The notes beneath the pieces were generated by a model. That model did not search any database. It had not been told where the DNA came from and worked only from the letters and a program-made list of their open reading frames with translations. This document shows, piece after piece, positions 44,356 through 52,887 of a stretch of DNA of 59,811 bases. The stretch is from the NCBI GenBank assembly GCA_002783205.1, contig PFEY01000070.1:12295-72105 (forward strand). The letters are read 5' to 3'. Position numbers and translations under genes: made by a program. The stretch comes from Rhodobacteraceae bacterium CG17_big_fil_post_rev_8_21_14_2_50_63_15 (lineage in GTDB: Bacteria > Pseudomonadota > Alphaproteobacteria > Rhodobacterales > Rhodobacteraceae). Positions within the stretch are counted from its first letter, which is position 1. Each line of letters begins with the position of its first letter.

Positions 44356-46398
44356 CTACCCCCGCCGTCGCTTGCGTCGGCCGCCGTCGCTGCCATCGCC
44401 ATGGGTGTTGAAATTCGGGCTGGGGAGGGTGACGATCTTGGCCAGTTCGGCGAAGGGATCGGTCTTGTGCGGGATCGCGTTGGCGGCGACGAAATGTTCC
44501 TGAAAGCGCGGCTCGATCGCGGTTTCGACTTTGGTGATCTCGCCCACGACGCGCTCGATCTCGCGCCGCGCCGCGACGTTGCAGAGCGCGATGCGGGCAC
44601 CGGTGCCCGCCGCATTGCCCGCCGACGTGACCCGCTCCAGCGGCACATCGGGGATCATGCCCAGCACCATCGCGTGCAAGGGCGAGATATGCGCGCCAAA
44701 GGCCCCCGCCAGCACCACCCGGTCCACATTGTCCACGCCGCGTTCGTCCATCAAGAGGCGCGCACCGGCGTAGAGCGCCGATTTCGCCAGTTGGATGGCG
44801 CGGATATCGCCTTGGGTGACGGTGATCACCGGGCCGCCCGTGGCGCTGCCGTCATGGATCAGATAGGCATGGGTGCGCCCCTCGGGGATCATCCGCGCGG
44901 TGCCCGTCGCCTCGGCCGATCCCAAGAGGCCGCTCTCGTCGAGAAGCCCTGCCATGCGCAATTCGGCCACCGCCTCGATGATGCCCGAGCCGCAGATGCC
45001 GGTGATGCCGCTTGCCTCTGTCGCCTCGGCAAAGCCCGCCTCGTCCGACCACAGCTCGCAGCCGATCACCCGAAAGCGTGGCTCTTTCGTCACCGGGTCG
45101 ATGCGGATTGCCTCGATGGCTCCCGGTGCGGCGCGCTGACCGGAGGAGATCTGCGCCCCCTCAAAGGCCGGGCCGGTGGGCGAGGAACAGGCCAGCACCC
45201 GGCTCTTGTCGCCCAGAAGGATCTCGGCATTGGTGCCGACATCGATGATGAGCACCAGATCCTCGGATTTTCCCGGCTCTTCGGAGAGCGCCACGGCGGC
45301 ACAATCGGCGCCCACATGCCCCGCGACACAGGGCAGGATATAGACCCGCGCGCGCGGGTTGATCGCGGCGAGATCGAGTTGCCTTGCGTCGAGCGCGAGG
45401 CTGCTCGACAGCGCCAGCGCGAAGGGCGCCTGCCCGAGTTCGACCGGATCAATCCCGAGGAGCAGATGGTGCATCACCGGATTGCACACGATCACCGTCT
45501 CGACGATCAGGGCTGCGTCGATTGCGGCCTCCTTGGCGATTTCCGCAGCCAGAGTGTTGATTGCGTCGCGCACGGCGGCGGTCATTTCCTTGTTGCCGCC
45601 GGGGTTCATCATCGCGTAACTCACCCGGCTCATCAGATCCTCGCCAAAGCGGATCTGCGGATTCATGATGCCTGACGACGCCTTGACCTCGCCGGTCTCC
45701 AGATCGGTGAGATGGGCTGCGATGGTCGTGCTGCCGAGGTCGATGGCGAGGCCGTAAAGCCCGCCCTCGTGCAGACCCGGCCAGATTTCGAGCACCTGCG
45801 CGGGATCCCCGGCATGGTCGCGATGCAAGGCGACTGTGACCTGAAACCTGCCCTTGCGCAGCACCGGTTGCAGCTTGGCGAGCAGCGACAGGTCGGCGCG
45901 GATCTCTGGAATGTCCCATTCCCGCCGGAGCGCCCGCGCCAGACGTTCCATATCCCCCGTCGGTTCGTGCATGTCGGGCTCTTCGACTTCGACGAAGTAG
46001 AGCTTGGTTGCCGGGTCCATCTCGATCACGCGGGCCGAGGCGGCCTTGCGCACGACCTGTTTGTGGACCTGGGATTCGGGCGGCACGTCGATCACCACAT
46101 CGCGCAGGATCTGAGCCTGACAGCCGAGCCGACGGCCGGGTTTCAGCCCGCGTTTCTCGTCATAGCGGGCCTCGACCGCGTTCCAGGCCGAGAGCGCATC
46201 CGCATGAACGGTCACGCCATGCTTGGAAAATTCACCATAGCCCGGCGTGATCTGGCATTTCGAGCAGATGCCGCGCCCGCCGCAGACCGAATCGAGATCG
46301 ACCCCCAACTGCCGCGCGGCGGTCAGCACCGGCGTGCCGACCGGAAACCGCCCGCGCTTGCCCGAGGGGGTGAATACGACAAGGGGATCGTTCGACAT
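44356..46398 (-). CDS. ferredoxin-ASKHA protein (RACo/RamA-like corrinoid-protein activator)
   Basis: A 680-residue protein: an N-terminal 2Fe-2S ferredoxin domain (Cys39, Cys45, Cys48, Cys93; CGGRGICSKC) and a C-terminal ATPase domain of the ASKHA fold (LAIDLGSTTIAAHLTD near 240, VLIIDVGTNAEILLGDKS near 410, GICGSGIIEAVAEL near 500). Known relatives use ATP to reactivate oxidised Co(II) corrinoid methyltransferases. No corrinoid protein or methyltransferase gene is in the window, so the client is elsewhere. The C terminus ends in a basic GGRRKRRRG tail. The start at 46398 has CAGGAAG upstream. Confidence 0.85.
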   Translation of the reverse strand: MSNDPLVVFTPSGKRGRFPVGTPVLTAARQLGVDLDSVCGGRGICSKCQITPGYGEFSKHGVTVHADALSAWNAVEARYDEKRGLKPGRRLGCQAQILRDVVIDVPPESQVHKQVVRKAASARVIEMDPATKLYFVEVEEPDMHEPTGDMERLARALRREWDIPEIRADLSLLAKLQPVLRKGRFQVTVALHRDHAGDPAQVLEIWPGLHEGGLYGLAIDLGSTTIAAHLTDLETGEVKASSGIMNPQIRFGEDLMSRVSYAMMNPGGNKEMTAAVRDAINTLAAEIAKEAAIDAALIVETVIVCNPVMHHLLLGIDPVELGQAPFALALSSSLALDARQLDLAAINPRARVYILPCVAGHVGADCAAVALSEEPGKSEDLVLIIDVGTNAEILLGDKSRVLACSSPTGPAFEGAQISSGQRAAPGAIEAIRIDPVTKEPRFRVIGCELWSDEAGFAEATEASGITGICGSGIIEAVAELRMAGLLDESGLLGSAEATGTARMIPEGRTHAYLIHDGSATGGPVITVTQGDIRAIQLAKSALYAGARLLMDERGVDNVDRVVLAGAFGAHISPLHAMVLGMIPDVPLERVTSAGNAAGTGARIALCNVAARREIERVVGEITKVETAIEPRFQEHFVAANAIPHKTDPFAELAKIVTLPSPNFNTHGDGSDGGRRKRRRG

Positions 46399-46508
46399 CT
46401 GAAACTTCCTGCTGATGACGTGGTTGAGCGGAACATAAGCCATAGGCGCGCGATAGACAGCCTGCAACCGGCAGAAAGTCGTCGCCAAACGGCATCCGTC
46501 GCGAGGCC

Positions 46509-47204
46509 TTACTCAGGCCACGGGATCTGCCACCCAAAGAGCCAGATCGTCAGCGGCACGGGGGCGGTGGCGAGGGCGATGGTCAGGATCGTCGGGATCG
46601 GCCGGAACACACCCGACAGGCCCGAGATGAAGGCGATGCCACCACCGCCGCCAATCACTGAATTGCCGGGAATGTTGATCAGCGCCGCCAGATTGACATA
46701 GCGATACCGCACCACCCAGGTCAGGGCGCGTATCGGCATCAGGGACTGGATCCATTGCGTCCGCTCCACCAGCGACAGCGCCTCGAATTTGGTGAGCAGG
46801 CGACAGGCCCCGGTCAGCCGCAGATCGAGCAGCATCCGGTGCAACCAGCGATAGGGCACCGTGCAGCCCACCATGTAGGACAAGCTCAGCCCGGTTGTCG
46901 TGGCGAGCCAGACGAGCGGTGCCATGTCCGGCCCGCTGACCGCCAGAACGCTGAGGCCGATCTCGACCCCCGGCACGAAGGGGATGGCAATCAGCGCCGC
47001 ATAGATCACCAGGACCACCAGCATGAGGCCCGGCATCGCGAGGCTGTCCTGGCGTTGCGCGACCCAGCCCTCGGACCAGGCAAAGAGGTGATGCAATGCA
47101 AAGGCCAGCACCAGGATGGCGCTGATGCGCAGCACGGTCCGCAAGACGCCGACCTTGAGCGGTGGCGGGGTGAGAAGCGGGTCGGGTGACGTTTGCTGGT
47201 CCAT
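46509..47204 (-). CDS. integral membrane protein, possibly VTT/DedA-like
   Basis: A 231-residue protein with about five to six hydrophobic segments (about 30-50, 65-87, 92-115, 190-215). The stretch IPFVPGVEIGLSVLAVSG resembles the re-entrant P-G-x-E motif of VTT/DedA proteins, proposed flippases, but the match is not strong. The ATG at 47204 is taken as start; a TTG at 47225 would add 7 residues, and no good ribosome-binding site is seen for either. Function unknown. Confidence 0.6.
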   Translation of the reverse strand: MDQQTSPDPLLTPPPLKVGVLRTVLRISAILVLAFALHHLFAWSEGWVAQRQDSLAMPGLMLVVLVIYAALIAIPFVPGVEIGLSVLAVSGPDMAPLVWLATTTGLSLSYMVGCTVPYRWLHRMLLDLRLTGACRLLTKFEALSLVERTQWIQSLMPIRALTWVVRYRYVNLAALINIPGNSVIGGGGGIAFISGLSGVFRPIPTILTIALATAPVPLTIWLFGWQIPWPE

Positions 47205-47341
47205 CGATGTGAGTCTATGGCGCAATCTGGCGCCTGAACAATGGCAGCCGATCGTCGATCACGGTCTTTTGCGACCGCGCCGGAATGTCTTTGAGAGGCG
47301 GCCCCGCGCATTGGTGCCGCCTGCGGGCAATGCAAGACACC

Positions 47342-48112
47342 TCAGCCCCGGCGGATGGCCTGAAAGGCCGCCGAAGCGCCCCATCCGGCGGCGAGGGCGA
47401 TGGCCAGCGACATCAGGCCATAGAGCAGCGGCTGTTCGCGCGAAAGGCTGAAGAGCCAGCGTTCGAGCCCGACCTTGCGCACGTCGATGGACGTCTTGAA
47501 TTGCGAGACGACGCGCCCCTCTCGGGTGAGAAAGATGCGCGTGTCATAGGCACCTTCGGTCAGATTGGCGGGCAGGCGGATCGCGGTGCGAAAGAGCGTC
47601 TGTTCATCGAACGCAACCGCGCCTTCGCGCAGGAGATAGGCTCCCTGATCGCGGCGGATGCGGATCAGTGCATCGGTGAAGCGCTCGGCATCCTCGGCCA
47701 TGGAGGCCGCGCCCACCGAGCGGATGGCGCGCGGGATCGAGACGCGATGGCGCAGGTCCTCGGTGCTCGAGAGGACCTCTTCGAGCGGGCCGGTCGTGGC
47801 CACCGCATAGAAGGTGGGCGCCGCATCGAGCATGACCATTTCGGTATTGACCCAGATGCCCAGTCGGCGGGCCTTGTGGCGCACGGTGACGGGTCTTGAC
47901 GGGCCCGACACCGTGATCACCACCTGCAGCGGAATCTCGGGAATCGCGGTCTCGCGCTTGACCGCGCCGAAGATCAGGATGTCCGAGCCTTCAAAGGTGG
48001 CGGTGATCGCCACCTTGTCGCTCGAGAGGCCGAGCACCACCTCTTCGGCGTCTTGGCTCTGCGCGGGCAGCGCGGCAAGGCAGAACAGGAGGGCGAGGCG
48101 GCGCAGCATCAT
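47342..48112 (-). CDS. TIGR02186 family transmembrane protein
   Basis: A 256-residue protein with a Sec signal (LRRLALLFCLAALPAQSQ), a periplasmic beta-rich body (VVLGLSSDKVAITATFEGSD, FGAVKRETAIPEIPLQVV) and one C-terminal helix near 228-248. This alphaproteobacterial family is regularly found beside TauE/SafE permeases, as here, where its ATG overlaps the tauE-like stop. Inferred: an accessory subunit of that exporter. Confidence 0.8.
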   Translation of the reverse strand: MMLRRLALLFCLAALPAQSQDAEEVVLGLSSDKVAITATFEGSDILIFGAVKRETAIPEIPLQVVITVSGPSRPVTVRHKARRLGIWVNTEMVMLDAAPTFYAVATTGPLEEVLSSTEDLRHRVSIPRAIRSVGAASMAEDAERFTDALIRIRRDQGAYLLREGAVAFDEQTLFRTAIRLPANLTEGAYDTRIFLTREGRVVSQFKTSIDVRKVGLERWLFSLSREQPLLYGLMSLAIALAAGWGASAAFQAIRRG

Positions 48113-49023
48113 CCGCCACTCGCCGCGCTGGTCGAGTAGAGTTCGCGTGGCGTGAGCAGCAGATCGAGCGCCAGCTTGCCACAGACCACCAGCACCAGAA
48201 GCGCCAGAAGGATGCGCAGCTGTTCCGCCTTCATCCGGTTGCCGATGGTGGTGCCGATCTGCGCCCCGATCACACCGCCCACGATCAGGATGACCGCGAG
48301 CGCCACATCGACCGTCTGGTTGGTGACGGCGTGCAGCATCGTGGTGAAGGCGGTGACGAAGATGATCTGAAAGAGCGAGGTGCCGACAACGACCTTGGTC
48401 GGCATTCCGAGGAGATAGATCATCGCCGGCACCATGATGAACCCGCCGCCGACACCCATGATCGCGGCCAGAATGCCAACGCTGACCCCCACCAGCACAG
48501 GCGGGATCACCGAGATATAGAGCCCCGAGGTGCGAAACCGCATCTTGAAGGGCAGGCCATGCACCCAGCCGTGTTTCTGCCGCTTGGGCGGGGCGCCGCG
48601 CCGGCTGCGGCGGATGGCGCGCAGGCTCTCGGCGAACATCATCGCGCCGATGACACCGAGAAACACGACATAACAGAGGGTAACAAGAAGATCGACCTGG
48701 CCAAGCGATTTGAGGTGATTGAACACCATCACGCCCAGACCGGAACCGATCAGGCCGCCCACCAGCAGCACCGTTCCCATCTCGAGATCGACGGTCTTGC
48801 GGCGAAAATGTGCCAGCACGCCTGAAAAGGATGAGGCCATGATCTGATTGGCCCCGGTGGCCACCGCGACCGTAGGCGGAATGCCGATAAAGAAGAGCAG
48901 CGGCGTGAGAATGAAACCGCCGCCCACCCCGAACATGCCCGAGAGGATTCCCACGATCCCGCCCAGCCCCAGAAGCAGGAAGGCGTTGACCGAAACCTCG
49001 GCTATGGGAAGGTAAATCTGCAT
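48109..49023 (-). CDS. TauE/SafE family anion exporter
   Basis: A 304-residue membrane protein with about eight helices. Two family repeats are seen: GIVGILSGMFGVGGGFILTP near 20-40 and GILAAIMGVGGGFIMVPAM near 185-205. Known members export sulfite or sulfoacetate (TauE, SafE); other substrates occur. The start at 49023 has TAGGAA upstream; an ORF to 49053 lacks a site. In this genome SoeABC and Xsc make sulfite a likely cargo, but the gene is 10 kb from that block. Confidence 0.85.
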   Translation of the reverse strand: MQIYLPIAEVSVNAFLLLGLGGIVGILSGMFGVGGGFILTPLLFFIGIPPTVAVATGANQIMASSFSGVLAHFRRKTVDLEMGTVLLVGGLIGSGLGVMVFNHLKSLGQVDLLVTLCYVVFLGVIGAMMFAESLRAIRRSRRGAPPKRQKHGWVHGLPFKMRFRTSGLYISVIPPVLVGVSVGILAAIMGVGGGFIMVPAMIYLLGMPTKVVVGTSLFQIIFVTAFTTMLHAVTNQTVDVALAVILIVGGVIGAQIGTTIGNRMKAEQLRILLALLVLVVCGKLALDLLLTPRELYSTSAASGG

Positions 49024-49131
49024 GGCAATTCCTAGCCCCATGTCAGGCGGCAATGCAAGGGCGGGGGATGCGGCAGGGAATGCAGGTCTGACGTATTTTC
49101 CGCAACTGGCCTTATGGGAACCCGATCAGGA

Positions 49132-49548
49132 TCAGGGCAGTGGCTTTTGCAGGATCAGCGCGTCGGCGGCGGGCGCTGTTTCGCGGGCGTAATAGGCGAC
49201 GCGGCGGGCAATCTGGAGATAGCCTGCGGCGCGGTAGAGCGCGAGGGCGGGCGCATTGTCGGCGGCGACTTCGAGAAAGGCGGTCTCTGCGCCGCGCGCC
49301 CGTGCCTCGGTCTCGAAGGCGGCGAGGCAGGCGCGGGCGTGACCGCGGCGCCGATGCGAGGGATCGGTGGCGAGCGTCAGCAGTTCTGCCTCGTCGGCCA
49401 CCGCCCGACCAAACGCAAAGGACCGCGCATCGCCGGTGACAAAGGACAGCGGGCTGTCGAGCAGGGCGGAGAATTCGGCGGCGGACCAGGCGCGCGCCTG
49501 TCCGGCAAAGGCGCGGGCATGGATGCACGCCATGGTCTCAGGTGTCAT
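49132..49548 (-). CDS. rimI: ribosomal-protein-alanine N-acetyltransferase RimI
   Basis: A 138-residue GNAT acetyltransferase. The acetyl-CoA loop is LATDPSHRRRGHARACL near 60-77, followed by AETAFLEVAADNAPALALYR and AAGYLQIARRVAYY, the typical RimI order. Known RimI acetylates the N terminus of S18. It overlaps tsaB by 11 bases, the usual gene pairing. Confidence 0.88.
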   Translation of the reverse strand: MTPETMACIHARAFAGQARAWSAAEFSALLDSPLSFVTGDARSFAFGRAVADEAELLTLATDPSHRRRGHARACLAAFETEARARGAETAFLEVAADNAPALALYRAAGYLQIARRVAYYARETAPAADALILQKPLP

Positions 49549-50119
49549 CGAGGATCACCGGCGGCAGATCGCGCGCGGGCGCGGCATCGGCGGGCCTGAC
49601 ATAGAACGGCGCGGGGGCTGGGCTGTCGGCGCGCGCCAGGCTGGCGAGACGGGAGATGGTCTCGGCCAGACGGGCTGGGGGCGGTGGCAAGCTGTGACCG
49701 CTGACATCTGCCAGCGGCACGAGGCTTGGCGTGGCCCCGTTCCGCTGGATATAGACCTGATCGCGCGGCGCGGGCACGGCGGGCAGGCTGGCCGGGCCAT
49801 GCAGCGCCCGGATCACCTCGAGCGTGCTGACACCGATTGCCGGAATGTCGAGCGCCAGAGCCAGACCGCGCGCGGCTGCCACCGAGATGCGGATGCCGGT
49901 GAAATTGCCGGGCCCGATGCCCACCCCGATGCAGGCCAGGTCGCGCCAGGTTGCGCCGCCTTCTGCAAGGATCTCCTCGAGCAGCGGCAGGAGCCGTTCG
50001 GCCTGCCCGCGCCCCATCTCTTCGCTGCGCGAGACCAGAACCCGGTCGCCGGACAGCAAAGCGGCCGCGCAATGCGCGGCCGATGTGTCAAAGCCGAGCG
50101 TCAGCCGGTCAGAGACCAA
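49538..50119 (-). CDS. tsaB: tRNA t6A biosynthesis protein TsaB
   Basis: A 193-residue ASKHA protein, the scaffold partner of TsaD in making t6A37 of ANN-decoding tRNAs. Seen: LTLGFDTSAAHCAAAL, EEMGRGQAERLLPLLEEIL near 35 and the signature GVGIGPGNFTGIRISVAAAR near 67-86. The apparent start is TTG at 50119, with AGAGGTG at good spacing upstream, inside the 3' end of the nfu gene (11-base overlap). Confidence 0.9.
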   Translation of the reverse strand: MVSDRLTLGFDTSAAHCAAALLSGDRVLVSRSEEMGRGQAERLLPLLEEILAEGGATWRDLACIGVGIGPGNFTGIRISVAAARGLALALDIPAIGVSTLEVIRALHGPASLPAVPAPRDQVYIQRNGATPSLVPLADVSGHSLPPPPARLAETISRLASLARADSPAPAPFYVRPADAAPARDLPPVILDDT

Positions 50120-50672
50120 CAGGGCGCACCTCTGTCACTTCGGGGATGTAGTGGCGCAACAGGTTCTCGATCCCCATCTTGAGCGTGATGGTCGAGGACG
50201 GACAGCCCGCGCAGGCGCCTTGCATGTGCAGGTAGACAACGCCGCGGTCGAAGCCGTGAAAGGTGATGTCGCCACCATCCTGTGCCACCGCAGGGCGCAC
50301 ACGGGTATCGAGCAATTCCTTGATCTGGTTGATGATCTCGGAATCCTCGCCGCTGTGGGCCGCATGGCCAGAGGTCGTATCCGCCCCCCCCAGAATGACC
50401 GGCTGGCCAGATTGGTAATGCTCCATGATGGCGCCCAGAATGGCGGGCTTGATATGATCCCATTCGATTGCATCGGCCTTGGTCACGGTGACGAAATCAT
50501 TGCCGAAAAACACGCCTGTGACCCCGGTCACGCTGAAGATCCGCTCTGCCAGAGGGGATGTCCTGGCACCGTCCGCCGTCGTAAAATCAGCGGTTCCGGT
50601 GTCGAGGACGGCCTGACCTGGCAGAAACTTGAGCGTCGCGGGATTGGGGGTGGATTCGGTCTGGATGAACAT
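50109..50672 (-). CDS. NifU-family Fe-S cluster carrier (Nfu)
   Basis: A 187-residue protein with an Nfu_N domain (MFIQTESTPNPATLKFLPGQ, then VTGVFFGNDFVTVTK) and a C-terminal NifU domain (IKELLDTRVRPAVAQDGGD, with the cluster-binding CAGC at about 155-158). It delivers 4Fe-4S clusters to client enzymes. The start at 50672 has AAAGG upstream. It heads the nfu-tsaB-rimI run of overlapping genes. Confidence 0.92.
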   Translation of the reverse strand: MFIQTESTPNPATLKFLPGQAVLDTGTADFTTADGARTSPLAERIFSVTGVTGVFFGNDFVTVTKADAIEWDHIKPAILGAIMEHYQSGQPVILGGADTTSGHAAHSGEDSEIINQIKELLDTRVRPAVAQDGGDITFHGFDRGVVYLHMQGACAGCPSSTITLKMGIENLLRHYIPEVTEVRPVGL

Positions 50673-51023
50673 GTCGCTGCCTTTCGTCGTCTCACCTGAT
50701 ATGCGCCCCAAGGCCATCCAAGTCAAGGTTTGGAACGATTCTAGAAAGCCTGGAAGGGCAGGTCGATGAACGGGAAATCACGGGGAATTTCCTTGACCTG
50801 CAAACCCCTTGGTCGCATTCTCCTGTCAGATAGAGGAACAAAAGTGCATTGTGCAGGAATTAATGCTATGCTCTTGCCAACCAAGCGCCGGAACCGCCGT
50901 TCGGTCGATGTTGCGAACGGCGTGGCAACCCGGACTGAGCAGCGTACAGGATCCATGGTCATGGATGATCGCCGGATTACGGAGATCAATGGTGTTGTCG
51001 GTCCCAGCGGTGGTGGTCGTTGA
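50673..51023. other. 351-bp stretch without a supported gene
   Basis: Upstream of nfu (minus) and of the small membrane protein (plus). An open plus frame (50766-51023, 85 codons) ends directly before the ATG at 51024, and its last part could be a short basic leader-like peptide, but it shows no recognised family, no clear ribosome-binding site and competing frames on the other strand. Probably promoter region for both flanking genes. Confidence 0.4.
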
Positions 51024-51254
51024 ATGGCGGTTGCGGCGTTCATCCTGGGCGGGATCCTTGGCATGATCGGGGCGATTGCCACACTGATACTGACCGAAGC
51101 GGGATGGGGTGCGGCCGTGATGGTCTATTTCGCCTTGGGCTATGCGGTGCCGGGGGTGGCGCTTGTGGCGATGCTGATCCGCACGGCACCGGACTCTCAG
51201 GGTGAGGTGGAGGCGTCCGGGGGGGTGCGCAAGGCACGGGTGGTCCGGCACTGA
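51024..51254 (+). CDS. small two-helix membrane protein
   Basis: A 76-residue protein with two hydrophobic segments (about 1-24, AVAAFILGGILGMIGAIATL, and 29-52, AAVMVYFALGYAVPGVALVA) and a polar basic tail. No family recognised. The ATG abuts a TGA in the same frame (TGAATG), and GGTGGTGG lies about 10 bases upstream as a weak ribosome-binding site. A strong terminator follows, which supports it as a transcribed unit. Confidence 0.5.
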   Translation: MAVAAFILGGILGMIGAIATLILTEAGWGAAVMVYFALGYAVPGVALVAMLIRTAPDSQGEVEASGGVRKARVVRH

Positions 51255-51272
51255 GGTTTTCCCGGATCGGCA

Positions 51273-51306
51273 ATAAAAAAGCGCCCCGGTGAGGGCGCTT
51301 CTTGTT
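51273..51306. terminator. bidirectional terminator
   Basis: AAAAAAGCGCCC, a short loop, GGGCGCTTCTTGTTT. T-rich on both strands; it serves the small membrane protein (plus) and the second VPLPA-CTERM gene (minus). Confidence 0.85.
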
Positions 51307-51332
51307 TGGCGGAGCGGTTGCGGCGCTTTCTG

Positions 51333-51968
51333 TCACGCGGCCTTGCGGCGGCGGCGCAGTGCGGCGAGGCCACCAAGACCACCGAGCAGCAGCCATCCGG
51401 CAGCAGGCAGGGGGATGACGGAGGGATCGCCGCGCCCGTAAAGCTCGACATTGCTGAGCGTGCGCCGTCCTGCATTTCCAGTGGTCGCGAAGAAAGGTGA
51501 CAACCACGTTCCGCTTGTTCCGTTCAGGATGTAGCCGACAAACGCGGCTGGATCGGTGTTACTGCCTTGCGCAGACTTGAACACCATCATGAACTCGCCA
51601 TAAAGGTTGGTCGCCGCATTGAAGATCGACCAGTTGCCTTGAAGGCCGGCGACAATCGAGTCATCGAGCGAAAAGTTGGTGTTTGATCCAGTTGCATTGA
51701 ATCGACCCAAGGTCGACCAGCCGCCGGTCGTTCCATTGATCGACAACGCGTTAAGTTCGCCAAGTTTTTGATTTGAACCATCGCTAAGGCTCTCGATCCC
51801 GAAGCACGAACTGGTCGGCGAGACATCGGTGGTCACGTCACCTGAATCGCTGTTGCAGGATACGAGCGATGCCGCGTTCGCGCCTTGCGCGCCAAAGCCC
51901 AGTGTCCCAAAGCCCAGTGTCATTGTCATCACCAAGGCGGTTACGAGGCCCTTCAATTGCATGTTCAT
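51333..51968 (-). CDS. second VPLPA-CTERM sorted surface protein
   Basis: A 211-residue exported protein: Sec signal to about residue 32 (ending GAQGANA), a Ser/Asn/Thr-rich body with two Cys (38 and 55) that could form a disulfide, a segment NGTSGTWLSPFFATTGN, and a C-terminal sorting signal (185-211) of IPLPA, a Gly/Leu helix and an RRRRK tail. The tail is similar in layout to that of the protein at 38777-39424, though the bodies are unrelated by eye. AAGGAGAA lies 8 bases before the start. It is adjacent to exopolysaccharide genes, as expected for exosortase clients. Confidence 0.85.
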   Translation of the reverse strand: MNMQLKGLVTALVMTMTLGFGTLGFGAQGANAASLVSCNSDSGDVTTDVSPTSSCFGIESLSDGSNQKLGELNALSINGTTGGWSTLGRFNATGSNTNFSLDDSIVAGLQGNWSIFNAATNLYGEFMMVFKSAQGSNTDPAAFVGYILNGTSGTWLSPFFATTGNAGRRTLSNVELYGRGDPSVIPLPAAGWLLLGGLGGLAALRRRRKAA

Positions 51969-52318
51969 TCAACTTCTCCTTACGGTTTTACCTGGGTGTC
52001 ACAGCTTGCCGGGTCTGAAGATCTGTTCAAAAACTTTCCAGTGCCACATTTCGACCGCGCGATCGTGCGGCCTCCACACTTCTGCCATCGTCATATCACA
52101 TTTCCGCCATGTTTCGAGATCGAGGCTGAAAAAACTCACCAGATCAGGCATTTTGCGACCCAGGGTTGCGAGGTGGCGGGGCTATCCGACCATATGGGGT
52201 GCCGAATCCGTTCAGTGTCTCAAAACGGTGCTCAGAGTGTTTCTGATGAGGCAACAAAGGCGTGGGAATCCTCTGTGCTGATTCGTTTTGTGCCGCTGAT
52301 GATGCAGAGGAAAACGAG

Positions 52319-52340
52319 CCAGTGCCCGTCCAGTGCCCGT
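52319..52340 (+). repeat. 11-bp perfect tandem duplication
   Basis: CCAGTGCCCGT twice, head to tail, ending one base before the palindrome at 52342. It is non-coding and may be a duplicated regulator half-site. Confidence 0.8.
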
Positions 52341-52341
52341 G

Positions 52342-52356
52342 AAGGACAGTGTCCTT
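52342..52356. promoter_or_regulatory. palindrome AAGGACA-G-TGTCCTT
   Basis: Perfect 7-bp arms around one central base, 374 bp upstream of the VPLPA-CTERM start and 532 bp upstream of the dehydrogenase start. The odd-centred symmetry suits a dimeric regulator. Regulator unknown. Confidence 0.45.
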
Positions 52357-52887
52357 AATCCGCGATCTTTGTTGCACCCTTCGAAACGGAAGGAAGCCGG
52401 AGTGGAGGGTGCGATCGGGGGTCGGATTGACGTCTTGCAAGGCAAATTCGCCGGATTCGCGGGGTTTTCGCCTATGCCAGAAAGAAATCACGCGATTGTG
52501 TGAACAATTTGTTTCCCCGAAACATCTGGCGAACTTGCCCGCATTTTGCCACATTCCGATTGCGGGGACGCTGCTCAGTAACCTTCACAGCTTTTCCAGT
52601 GCCAACTGATTAAGGGCGGCGTCTCCGTACGAAAAAAGCCATTTCAGCGATGCCTGAACATCGCCCGCGTCGCGGTCCGACGAGAACAAGCCGGAACCGC
52701 GCATGTCGTGCCAGCCAGAACCAGTTTCGCGCCCTGCGAAAGAGGTGATCAATCGGCAACTGTCTTGACGGGCGCTGGTGCTGACGAAAAAAAACATGAG
52801 CAAAGGCGTGATGACTTGCGCGGCGGGATGGAACTCGTCGTATCAAGTCTTTATGGCTGATTTTGAGTGTGAAGAGGGTTTGAACGA

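Larger units (their letters stand above)
51969..52887. other. 919-bp gene-free, AT-richer intergenic region
   Basis: It separates the second VPLPA-CTERM gene (minus) from the nucleotide-sugar dehydrogenase gene (plus), so it must hold both promoters. Frames are open in places but none has a family match, ribosome-binding site or consistent codon bias. It contains an 11-bp tandem duplication and a 15-bp palindrome (separate entries). No transposase remnant recognised. Confidence 0.55.

Noticed and set aside
52024..52060. Possible sigma54 promoter upstream of the second VPLPA-CTERM gene (TGGCAC on the minus strand)
   Set aside because: The -24 TGGCAC is present but no GC at the required -12 spacing.
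52144..52554. 136-codon minus frame in the 0.9-kb gap, considered as a transposase remnant
   Set aside because: No transposase motif, no terminal inverted repeats, no ribosome-binding site.
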